From Deltaproteobacteria bacterium (GTDB lineage Bacteria > Desulfobacterota > Desulfobacteria > Desulfobacterales > JAFDFH01): a stretch of DNA of 6,433 nucleotides. The notes under the pieces are model-generated. The model had not been told where the DNA came from. It did no database searches and saw nothing but the letters and a program-made list of their open reading frames with translations. The translations under genes and the position numbers were made by a program. Below are positions 1 to 5,814 of the stretch, piece by piece (the first letter of the stretch is position 1; each line of letters opens with the position of its first letter). Location of the stretch: contig JAFDFH010000149.1 in the NCBI GenBank assembly GCA_019309945.1, positions 1-6,433 of the forward strand. The letters run 5' to 3'.

Positions 1-546
1 AAGGTTGAAGGCATGGTAAAAGGGGTCAAGGTTGTGCACCAGGAATACATGTCCGACGGCACCGTAGAAGTTACCGTCGAGATGAGCCTGCTCGGCGGTT
101 TCTCGCAGCTGATCCTCCCTTCTGAGATTAAACAGGTGGAAGCAGTATTACCGCTTGCTCAAAGTGCGAAAAAAAGTAAAACAGCGACGCCCACTCCTGA
201 ATCCAGGCCTTTTACAGGTCTGATTGTTGATGCCCGGGGACTGAAAGCAACGCCTGCCATGGCGCCTAAAATTATGGATGAAAACGGTACGGAGGTTTAC
301 GGCTCGGCTTACGTCAGCCGCGAGTATGCCGTACAAATCGGCATGAGCGGATATACAAAAGATATAAAAGCAGCGAATCTGAACTCCCGCGTTACCGACA
401 ATCCGCTGGCGGTGAAAGGACTGCGGACCGGCGGACTGGGGAGTTCCGATATCGTGATCAGCAATTCAGACGCCTCCCGGATTCGAAGCACTTCCGAGAA
501 TCTTTCTTTTTTAAAAAAATGCCGGGTTCTGATTGTGTTGGATTAA
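1..546 (+). CDS. LPP20-like / FlgT-like envelope protein, C-terminal part (5' end outside window)
   Basis: The frame is open from base 1 (K-V-E-G precedes the ATG at 13) to a TAA at 544-546, so 181 residues of a longer protein are visible and the ATG at 13 is probably internal. The first visible stretch, with VVHQEYMSDGTVEVTVEMSL, resembles the end of the LPP20-type lipoprotein domain, where a 'SDGTVEV' strand precedes a GG-x-x-Q-x-ILP ending. A linker rich in Lys, Thr and Pro follows. A second domain begins at about base 217 with GLIVDARGL, continues through PAMAPKI and DENGTEVYG, and ends in a hydrophobic strand, CRVLIVLD. I recall this second domain from envelope proteins of delta-proteobacteria, with no known biochemical role. 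The gene lies 64 bp upstream of a TPR lipoprotein on the same strand, consistent with an envelope operon. Family assignment is from memory of sequence patterns; no function is claimed. Confidence 0.75.
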   Translation, partial: KVEGMVKGVKVVHQEYMSDGTVEVTVEMSLLGGFSQLILPSEIKQVEAVLPLAQSAKKSKTATPTPESRPFTGLIVDARGLKATPAMAPKIMDENGTEVYGSAYVSREYAVQIGMSGYTKDIKAANLNSRVTDNPLAVKGLRTGGLGSSDIVISNSDASRIRSTSENLSFLKKCRVLIVLD

Positions 547-600
547 CGCTTGAGCACCCACTGGGTCTATCAGAACCGAATGGTTGCTTGAAAATTATTG

Positions 601-606
601 AGGAGG
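601..606 (+). promoter_or_regulatory. Ribosome binding site of the TPR lipoprotein gene
   Basis: AGGAGG is a full-length Shine-Dalgarno match 4 nt before the ATG at 611, which fixes this start. The 547-610 gap holds nothing else beyond very short hairpins (ACCC/GGGT and AACC/GGTT); no terminator is visible, so co-transcription with the upstream gene is plausible. Confidence 0.8.
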
Positions 607-610
607 GAAT

Positions 611-1186
611 ATGTTTTTCAAGAATTTTATTTTAATCATAGCGACCGTCTGCGCGGGGTTGTTTTCGGCGTGTGGTCCCAAGACAATAATGCCTCAAGCA
701 ACGCTCGATTCCCCCCGGCACCATGTCAGTAACGGTCAGGCGCTCCTTGCGAATGAAAAGATCAACGCTGCTTTCTATGAGTTTAACCGGGCCAAGGAAT
801 TGGATCCGAAATATGCCCCCGCTTACGTAGGACTGGGGCTTGTGGCCGGTTTCAGGGGTAATTTTGAAAACGGATTGACAAACATAAAAGATGCACGGAA
901 ATATGCCCAGGGTAACGAGCAGAAAGTCGCTGTTGATGTCGCCCATATGCGGATTTATATAATGGGTGGCGACAGGCTGGACAAAAGCTGGCTGGATATC
1001 GTTGAAAACAAGTTCAACAGGGCCAGAAATATGGCGCCGGATGCTCCCGAACCTTATTTTTTTATGGGACGCGCTTATCAGCAGGCAAATGATTTTACAA
1101 AAGCGAAGTTCCTATTTCAAACGGTGATTGATCTTGATAATGGCTATGTGCATGAAGCCGAGGCCGAATACGCGACTATCCGGTAA
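611..1186 (+). CDS. TPR-containing lipoprotein
   Basis: A 191-residue protein with an N-terminal lipoprotein signal: MFFKN, a hydrophobic core (residues 6-19) and the lipobox FSAC, with Cys21 as the lipidation site. Gly at +2 suggests transport to the outer membrane if the enterobacterial Lol rule holds here. The mature part is built of tetratricopeptide-like helices. One clear repeat spans about residues 37-70 (AFYEFNRAKELDPKYAPAY), a second about 71-100, and a last one about 134-179 (ARNMAPDAPEPYFFMGRAYQ, then ALFQ-like DFTKAKFLFQTVIDLD). TPR lipoproteins usually act as periplasmic scaffolds that hold partner proteins; the partner is unknown, but the flanking LPP20-like and FecR-like genes are candidates. 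The start is set by AGGAGG at 601-606. The protein is not recognised as a named gene. Confidence 0.85.
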   Translation: MFFKNFILIIATVCAGLFSACGPKTIMPQATLDSPRHHVSNGQALLANEKINAAFYEFNRAKELDPKYAPAYVGLGLVAGFRGNFENGLTNIKDARKYAQGNEQKVAVDVAHMRIYIMGGDRLDKSWLDIVENKFNRARNMAPDAPEPYFFMGRAYQQANDFTKAKFLFQTVIDLDNGYVHEAEAEYATIR

Positions 1187-1222
1187 GAGGAACCATCCAT
1201 TCCAGATGCCGGCTAAGCAAAC

Positions 1223-1259
1223 GACCCTGGGCGACTTAGATTGTTTTTGAGACAGGGTC
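1223..1259 (+). repeat. 7-bp inverted repeat in the TPR-FecR spacer
   Basis: GACCCTG (1223-1229) and CAGGGTC (1253-1259) are perfect inverted copies separated by 23 nt, in the 121-bp gap between the TPR gene and the FecR-like gene. No T-run follows, so this is not a convincing terminator. It may be a weak RNA hairpin or chance. The rest of the gap shows no other clear signal except the ribosome binding site at 1296-1300. Confidence 0.3.
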
Positions 1260-1307
1260 ATGTTGGTTTGAAGTGATATTTGATAGACAAGTCACGGAGA
1301 TTTAGTA

Positions 1308-1724
1308 ATGAAATATGCATCCCGAACGGCGAGACTGGTCGTTTTATTTCTGTTTGTTTTTTTCCCCCTTTCTGTAAAGGCTCAAGCAAAAGTGGTATCC
1401 ATTGATATGGAAACCGGTCAGGCAGAAATTACTCTGGTTGAAGGCGGCGTTTTTCTGGTCAAGGAAAATCTGGCGAAAATCCGTCCTTTGGTCCAGGGTG
1501 AATTTTTGACCGCCGGCAACCGGATCAGCACCGGGAAATCTTCCAGGATTGAGATAAAGCTGCCGGATAAAAGTTTCATCCGCCTGGACGAACTGGCAAC
1601 ATTTGTACTGGTTTCCGTGGGGGTTGACAAAAATATAAAAAGTAGAAACATCAACGTAAAAATGACGCTGGGTAAGATATGGGCCAATGTTTCTAAACTA
1701 TTTGCTAACAGAGGCCGTTTTTAA
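1308..1724 (+). CDS. FecR-like protein, 5' fragment as read to the first stop
   Basis: If the TAA at 1722 acts as a normal stop, a 138-residue exported product is made: signal peptide plus roughly the first two thirds of the FecR-like fold, ending in KLFANRGRF. It lacks the TAxAGVRGT motif and the final strands, so it would probably not fold fully. See the whole-gene entry for the joined reading. Confidence 0.55.
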   Translation: MKYASRTARLVVLFLFVFFPLSVKAQAKVVSIDMETGQAEITLVEGGVFLVKENLAKIRPLVQGEFLTAGNRISTGKSSRIEIKLPDKSFIRLDELATFVLVSVGVDKNIKSRNINVKMTLGKIWANVSKLFANRGRF

Positions 1725-1772
1725 CTATCGACCCAAACGGCAATTGCCGGGGTTCGCGGGACGATTTATCGA

Positions 1773-2096
1773 ATGAATGTGAACAAGGACAAATCGGTGG
1801 TGGTTAAAGTTTATCAGGGAGAAGTCGGTGTGAGCAGCGCCGGAAAGCGTAAAGCGGACAACCAGACGGCTCCCACAGATAAGCCTGCAAAAATAGTGAA
1901 ACCTCACCCGGTGCCAGGACCCCATCCGGTATCTCTGAAAGAATGGACCCACATTATTAAATCCATGCAACAGATCATTGTACGCCCGGACGGCACGGTC
2001 ACGAAACCGTTCCGTTTTTCGCTTGAAGAAGATTCCAACGACTGGGTGCGCTGGAACCGAATGCGGGATGAAAAACTGGGTATCCAAAAAAGATAG
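1773..2096 (+). CDS. FecR-like protein, 3' fragment
   Basis: This is the downstream part of the same frame from the first ATG after the TAA (107 residues; coding similarity already begins at 1725). No proper Shine-Dalgarno precedes the ATG (only a distant GGGA near 1758), there is no signal peptide, and the ATG falls inside the FecR domain, in GTIYRMN. Independent translation is therefore unlikely. The fragment keeps a clean frame and protein-like composition: KVYQGEVGV, a PHPVPGPHPV linker, then a helix-like EWTHIIKSMQQ and VRPDGTVTKPFRF. This suggests the break is very recent, or not present in the real genome. Confidence 0.4.
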   Translation: MNVNKDKSVVVKVYQGEVGVSSAGKRKADNQTAPTDKPAKIVKPHPVPGPHPVSLKEWTHIIKSMQQIIVRPDGTVTKPFRFSLEEDSNDWVRWNRMRDEKLGIQKR

Positions 2097-2115
2097 ACCG
2101 GATATTTATCTTAAT

Positions 2116-2150
2116 CGGGCGGCCTGAAATCTTTTATTTCAGGCCGCCCG
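2116..2150 (+). terminator. Strong hairpin ending the + strand envelope block
   Basis: CGGGCGGCCTGAAAT (2116-2130) and its exact reverse complement (2136-2150) form a 15-bp GC-rich stem with a 5-nt loop (CTTTT), 20 bp after the FecR-like gene's final stop. The + strand tail GTCTGTTTCAT is only moderately T-rich. The - strand tail is AT-rich without a T-run, so it may also stop transcription arriving from ahcY. Its place between convergent genes fits a terminator. Confidence 0.7.
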
Positions 2151-2175
2151 GTCTGTTTCATAGCTTTGGCCCCGC

Positions 2176-2274
2176 TTTCACCGAACAAAATAAATCCATC
2201 GGTGAAATTATTAAGGGTATTTCAAAGGCAAAAAGATACCCTTCGGCTTCACCCTAAGGTCGCAACTATAGGGT
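2176..2274. repeat. Three tandem inverted repeats downstream of ahcY
   Basis: Three hairpin-forming pairs lie between the + strand terminator and the ahcY stop. They are TTTCACCGA/TCGGTGAAA (2176-2184 and 2199-2207, 9 bp, 14-nt loop), AAGGGTAT/ATACCCTT (2213-2220 and 2236-2243, 8 bp, 15-nt loop), and ACCCTA/TAGGGT (2251-2256 and 2269-2274, 6 bp, 12-nt loop). In the ahcY direction they would form the 3' untranslated region. None is directly followed by a long T-run, although TCTTTTTG lies inside the loop of the middle one on the - strand. They could be a weak composite terminator, RNA-stabilising 3' structures or protein-binding sites. Confidence 0.4.
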
Positions 2275-2278
2275 TCAA

Positions 2279-3535
2279 TCAAGTACCCATGGTCCATGAA
2301 GCCAGATATTCCTTCTGCTCCGCTGTCAATCGGTCAATAACAACCCCCATGGCCACCAGTTTTTCTCTGGCAATGGCCATGTCGATTTTTTCAGGTACCG
2401 GGTATACCTTATTTTCAAGAGGCTTCTTCAGCTTTACCATATATTCGATGCTGAGGGCCTGATTGGCAAAGCTCATATCCATTACACTGGACGGGTGGCC
2501 TTCGGCTGCGGCAAGATTTATCAGCCGCCCCTCTCCGAGGACATTGATCCGCCTTCCATCTTTGAGGATATATTCTTCCACAAAGGTTCTGATCTTTCTT
2601 CTCTTTGTTGTAATCGAATCAAGACCGCCCAGGTCCAGTTCTACATTAAAATGGCCGGAATTGGCAATGATGGCCCCGTCTTTCATGACCTTAAAATGCT
2701 CTTTTCGAATCACATTGATATTTCCGGTGAGGGTACAGAAGATATCACCCATCCTGGCTGCCCGGCTAATGGTTGTGACGGTAAAGCCGTCCATAACCGC
2801 TTCAAGGGCTGACACAGCGTCTACTTCCGTAATGATGACATTGGCTCCCATCCCGCGCGCGCGCATGGCGAGACCTCTTCCACACCACCCGTAACCGCAA
2901 ACCACAAAACTTGCTCCGGCAATCAATCGATTTGTTGCCCGAATGATACCATCGATCGTGCTCTGACCGGTGCCATACCGATTGTCGAAAAAATGCTTGG
3001 TCCGGGCATCGTTGACCGCAACAATGGGGTACTTTAAAACACCATCGGCCGCCATACTTTTGAGGCGAATGATGCCGGTTGTGGTTTCTTCGGTGCCGCC
3101 TTTAACATCGTCTATCAGTTCCAAACGCTCAGAATGGAGGGTGGAGACAAGGTCGGCACCGTCATCCATTGTGTAATGTGGACGGGTGTCCAGCAACGAA
3201 TTAATATGCTGATAATAGGTCTTGTTGTTTTCTCCTTTTATGGCAAATACGGGAATCTTGTCGTTTTTTACAAGAGATGAGGCCACATCATCCTGGGTGC
3301 TCAAGGGGTTGGAAGCACAAAGGGAAACGGCGGCACCACCTGCTTTTAATGTCTGCATCAGGGAAGCGGTTTCCGTGGTAACATGAAGGCAGGCCCCTAA
3401 CCTTATACCTTTTAAAGGTTTTTCTTTTTCAAATCGGTCTTTGATTCGATTTAGAACCGGCATGCTCTGGTTTGCCCACTCGATTCGAAGCGAACCCTCC
3501 CTGGCAAGTTTAATGTCTTTAATGTCATAATTCAT
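2279..3535 (-). CDS. ahcY: Adenosylhomocysteinase (S-adenosylhomocysteine hydrolase)
   Basis: NAD-dependent cytosolic enzyme that splits S-adenosylhomocysteine, the product inhibitor of methyltransferases, into adenosine and homocysteine. The 418-residue sequence carries the family's active-site pattern: His51 in ACLHV, Asp124/125 in MDDGADL, Glu149/150 in GGTEETTTG, Lys180 and Asp184-Asn185 in VNDARTKHFFDNRYGTGQS, His295 in NSGHFNVE and His347 in AAEGHPSSVMD. The Rossmann NAD site is GYGWCGRG (214-221), with the NAD-ribose Glu237 in ITEVD. It belongs to the short Thermotoga/archaeal type: GYGWCGRGLAMRARG wording, and an end at EYLASWTMGT without the C-terminal KxDHYRY tail of the long bacterial and eukaryotic enzymes. 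The ATG follows AAGGAG at an 11-nt gap. It lies 187 bp after metK on the same strand, which supports a joint methyl-cycle role. Some archaeal relatives prefer S-inosylhomocysteine, so the exact substrate is not certain from sequence alone. Confidence 0.96.
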   Translation of the reverse strand: MNYDIKDIKLAREGSLRIEWANQSMPVLNRIKDRFEKEKPLKGIRLGACLHVTTETASLMQTLKAGGAAVSLCASNPLSTQDDVASSLVKNDKIPVFAIKGENNKTYYQHINSLLDTRPHYTMDDGADLVSTLHSERLELIDDVKGGTEETTTGIIRLKSMAADGVLKYPIVAVNDARTKHFFDNRYGTGQSTIDGIIRATNRLIAGASFVVCGYGWCGRGLAMRARGMGANVIITEVDAVSALEAVMDGFTVTTISRAARMGDIFCTLTGNINVIRKEHFKVMKDGAIIANSGHFNVELDLGGLDSITTKRRKIRTFVEEYILKDGRRINVLGEGRLINLAAAEGHPSSVMDMSFANQALSIEYMVKLKKPLENKVYPVPEKIDMAIAREKLVAMGVVIDRLTAEQKEYLASWTMGT

Positions 3536-3546
3536 ACGGTTATTTT

Positions 3547-3552
3547 CTCCTT
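3547..3552 (-). promoter_or_regulatory. Ribosome binding site of ahcY
   Basis: On the - strand AAGGAG lies 11 nt before the ATG at 3535. The spacing is on the long side, and an A-rich stretch separates the two. No other start with a better site is near. Confidence 0.65.
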
Positions 3553-3577
3553 AATTTTTCGGCAGTATTTAGGCGAT

Positions 3578-3666
3578 AAGCGGCACGGCCTCTCCTGCGC
3601 AAATGACCACCCGTAGAAGCCGCTTTATATCACCCGCATAGCGGAAGAGATAGAAGAAGGCGGCTT
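3578..3666 (-). promoter_or_regulatory. Possible structured leader (alternative hairpins) ahead of ahcY
   Basis: In the metK-ahcY spacer the central segment 3617-3625 (AAGCGGCTT on the - strand) can pair in two ways that exclude each other. Its GCGGCTT part pairs with AAGCCGC at 3660-3666, enclosing a small CCGC-TAT-GCGG hairpin (3634-3644). Its AAGCGGC part pairs with GCCGCTT at 3578-3584, nearer the ahcY ribosome binding site. This is the layout of an attenuator or riboswitch. I could not match it to the known SAH or SAM riboswitch consensus sequences, so ligand control is only a hypothesis. A further short hairpin (3691-3705) follows the metK stop. Confidence 0.3.
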
Positions 3667-3722
3667 GTCTTTCAATTTTCGTTTGGAAGCACGTGCCACG
3701 CACGCGGTTCAAATCAATCACT

Positions 3723-4892
3723 TTACAATCCGGCCTTATCCCTCAGCACGTCGGCCATGTTGGTTTTTTCCCATGAAAATTCAGGCTCGTTTCTCCCAAA
3801 ATGCCCATAGGCGGATGTTTTTCTGTAGATAGGCCTTAGAAGATCCAGATATTCGATAATTGCCGCCGGCCTTAAATCAAAAACTTCACTAACGATCTCC
3901 TGAACTTTGTACTTGGAAACTTTACCGGTTCCCATGAAGTCCAGCATTACCGATACCGGCTGGGCCACACCAATGGCATATGCCATCTGTATTTCACACT
4001 TTTTTGCAATGCCTGCGGCGACAATATTTTTTGCAATGTGCCGGGCCATATAGGAAGCACTGCGGTCAACCTTGGAAGGATCTTTACCGGAAAAACAGCC
4101 CCCGCCATGGCTTCCCTGCCCCCCGTAGGTATCAACAATAATTTTACGGCCCGTCAGCCCGCAGTCTCCCATGGGGCCGCCGATGACAAATCTTCCGGTG
4201 GCGTTTATAAAATAACGGGTATCCCCGTCTGTCATTTCCGCGGGGATCACCTTTTTGATAACTTCATCAATGACTGCCTCTCTTAAATCATCGTAAGTCA
4301 CATCCGGCTTGTGCTGGGCCGCAATGACAACCGTATCCACCCGCAACGGGGAGCCGTTTTCATATTCGATGGTAACCTGTGTTTTACCGTCGGGTCTCAA
4401 AAAATCAAGTGCGCCGTTCTTTCTGACAGTGGCAAGGCGCTGACACAGCTTATGGGCAAACATGATGGGCATGGGCATTAATTCAGGCGTCTCGTCGGAA
4501 GCAAACCCAAACATCAGCCCCTGGTCGCCTGCACCCTGGTCTTTAAACAAGCCTTCTCCGGTATTGACGCCCTGGGCGATGTCCACTGATTGATGATCGA
4601 TGCTGGTGATTACGGAACAGGTTTGACAATCAAAGCCCATCTGAGATGAACAGTATCCGATGTCGCGAATCGTATCCCGGGCAACCTGGGGTATGTCGAC
4701 ATAGCAGTCGGTCGTAATTTCACCGGCTATAAAAGCCATGCCGGTGGTTACCAGTGTTTCGCAGGCAACCCGGCACTTTTTGTCCTGGCCGATAATGGAA
4801 TCCAGAATCGAATCTGAAATCGCATCCGCAACCTTGTCAGGATGTCCCTCGGTAACCGATTCAGATGTAAACAAGAATTTTTCTTTGCTCAT
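3723..4892 (-). CDS. metK: S-adenosylmethionine synthetase (methionine adenosyltransferase)
   Basis: Makes S-adenosylmethionine from methionine and ATP, releasing phosphate and diphosphate; cytosolic, normally a tetramer needing Mg2+ and K+. The 389-residue length is typical. Visible family marks are TSESVTEGHPDK (9-20, with His17 and Asp19 at the ATP site), the first signature GAGDQGLMFGFA (120-131), and the phosphate-binding loop GGGCFSGKDPSKVDRSASY (263-281), where Cys266 replaces the more common Ala of GGGAFSGKDP. The closing domain is intact, with TSAYGHFGR (359-367). The ATG at 4892 follows AAGGAG at a 7-nt gap. It lies 48 bp downstream of panC on the same strand and upstream of ahcY, so it is probably the middle gene of panC-metK-ahcY. 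The 48-bp gap is AT-rich and too short for a SAM riboswitch. Confidence 0.98.
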   Translation of the reverse strand: MSKEKFLFTSESVTEGHPDKVADAISDSILDSIIGQDKKCRVACETLVTTGMAFIAGEITTDCYVDIPQVARDTIRDIGYCSSQMGFDCQTCSVITSIDHQSVDIAQGVNTGEGLFKDQGAGDQGLMFGFASDETPELMPMPIMFAHKLCQRLATVRKNGALDFLRPDGKTQVTIEYENGSPLRVDTVVIAAQHKPDVTYDDLREAVIDEVIKKVIPAEMTDGDTRYFINATGRFVIGGPMGDCGLTGRKIIVDTYGGQGSHGGGCFSGKDPSKVDRSASYMARHIAKNIVAAGIAKKCEIQMAYAIGVAQPVSVMLDFMGTGKVSKYKVQEIVSEVFDLRPAAIIEYLDLLRPIYRKTSAYGHFGRNEPEFSWEKTNMADVLRDKAGL

Positions 4893-4940
4893 TGAATTTC
4901 TCCTTCGTTTTCCACAAAATATAAATAAAAGTGGCTGTTT

Positions 4941-5795
4941 TTATGGGCTTAATATCATATTGTCTATCAGCCGGGTGCTACCCACCTTGACGGCAAGCGC
5001 CATCAGGGCCGGTCGGTCGATCACCTCCATGTCATCAAGCGTTTCCGGATCACAAACAGCGATGTAGTCAATTGTCGTCTCCGGCTGAGAAAGAAACAAC
5101 CCAGAAACGTTTCCGATAATTTTTGACGCCTCACGGGTTCCGCTCTTTAGAAGCGCCTGGGCCTTTACCAGCGACTGATATAGAGATAGGGCGTATGCCC
5201 GTTGCCCGGAAGTTAAATATTTGTTTCGCGAACTCATGGCCAGACCGTCGGGTTCTCTAACGATAGGCCCCCCAACAATTTCAACAGCCAGGTTCAGGTC
5301 GCGTACCAGTCGGCGAATGACCGTAAGCTGCTGATAATCTTTCTGGCCAAAAATGGCCACATGGGGCCGGACAATATTGAAGAGCTTTGTAACCACGGTT
5401 GCCACGCCTCGGAAAAAAGTGGGCCGTGAAATACCACACAGGTGCTTTGGAAGTTTTTCCAATTCGATATAGGTTTGGAAACCTTCAGGATACAGGTCAT
5501 TCTCGCTAGGCGCAAAAACGATGTCCACACCCTCTTTTTTTGAAAGATCCAAGTCTCTGTCAAGGTTGCGGGGATATGTGTCTAAATCTTCCCCCGGTGC
5601 AAACTGGGTCGGATTAACAAAAATGCTGACAACCAGGCAGTCACCTTGCTCGCGGCCCTTCCGCATGAGGGAAAGGTGCCCCTCATGGAGATCTCCCATG
5701 GTTGGAACAAATACAATTTTTTGGCCTTGGTTTCGCAGAAGGCCTGAACGCACCTGCATTTCATGAACAGTTTTGATAATTTTGATAGCTGTCAC
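4941..5795 (-). CDS. panC: Pantothenate synthetase (pantoate--beta-alanine ligase)
   Basis: Joins pantoate and beta-alanine using ATP, through a pantoyl-adenylate intermediate, to form pantothenate, the precursor of coenzyme A. The 284 residues match the usual family length. The nucleotidyltransferase signature is PTMGDLHEGHLSL (31-43, HxGH at 37-40). Other marks are NPTQF (61-65), LCGISRP (119-125), FGQKDYQQ (149-156, Lys152), the KMSKS-like loop GLAMSSRN (184-191) and STRLIDN (273-279). The start used is a GTG at 5793-5795; it has no clear Shine-Dalgarno, and AGGTGA actually overlaps it. The conserved first strand (IKIIKTVHEMQ) begins right after it, so the true start cannot lie far downstream. 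It is probably the first gene of the operon with metK and ahcY. No panB or panD is visible nearby. Confidence 0.96.
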   Translation of the reverse strand: MTAIKIIKTVHEMQVRSGLLRNQGQKIVFVPTMGDLHEGHLSLMRKGREQGDCLVVSIFVNPTQFAPGEDLDTYPRNLDRDLDLSKKEGVDIVFAPSENDLYPEGFQTYIELEKLPKHLCGISRPTFFRGVATVVTKLFNIVRPHVAIFGQKDYQQLTVIRRLVRDLNLAVEIVGGPIVREPDGLAMSSRNKYLTSGQRAYALSLYQSLVKAQALLKSGTREASKIIGNVSGLFLSQPETTIDYIAVCDPETLDDMEVIDRPALMALAVKVGSTRLIDNMILSP

Positions 5796-5814
5796 CTCAT
5801 TTTTTCAAATGTGG

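Larger units (their letters stand above)
1308..2096 (+). pseudogene. FecR-domain secreted protein, interrupted by one in-frame stop codon
   Basis: Codons read from the ATG at 1308 stay in one frame to the TAG at 2094-2096, with a single TAA at 1722-1724, giving 262 codons if that codon is read as an amino acid. Residues 1-25 are a Sec signal peptide (basic start, LVVLFLFVFFPLSV core, cleavage near VKA or AQA). The FecR-like domain follows: a raised-threshold strand GNRISTGKSSRIEIKLPDKS, then a strand with FIRLDELATF, then GKIWANVSKLFANRGRF. After the stop come LSTQTAIAGVRGTIYRM and KVYQGEVGV, the usual FecR continuation. Relatives normally have Glu after GRF (F-E-x-x-T-P-T-A), so one G-to-T change (GAA to TAA) explains the break. 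A GGAGA at 1296-1300, 7 nt before the ATG, supports the start. The tail after about codon 180 is Pro/Lys rich and ends in an aromatic, charged segment. FecR-domain proteins of this kind are periplasmic and often of unknown function. A sequence error is a real alternative. Confidence 0.75.

Noticed and set aside
1715..1724. Frameshift as cause of the FecR break
   Set aside because: Both halves are in the same frame (positions divisible by 3), so it is a nonsense codon, not an insertion or deletion.
2463..2894. Long + strand ORFs inside ahcY (also 2166-2462 and 2495-2812)
   Set aside because: They are antisense to strongly conserved ahcY codons and have no ribosome binding site or recognisable domain, so they are shadows of ahcY.
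3691..3705. Hairpin ACGTGC/GCACGC after metK as a terminator
   Set aside because: It is a 6-bp stem with one wobble pair and no T-run on the - strand; too weak to call.
3536..3722. Known SAH or SAM riboswitch in the metK-ahcY spacer
   Set aside because: The conserved loop sequences of the classes I know were not found; only generic alternative stems remain, and these are reported separately.
4893..4940. Separate promoter or riboswitch for metK
   Set aside because: The 48-bp gap is merely AT-rich; no convincing -35/-10 pair or aptamer could fit.
4738..5067. + strand ORF across the metK-panC junction
   Set aside because: It is antisense to both genes, with no family features and no start signal.
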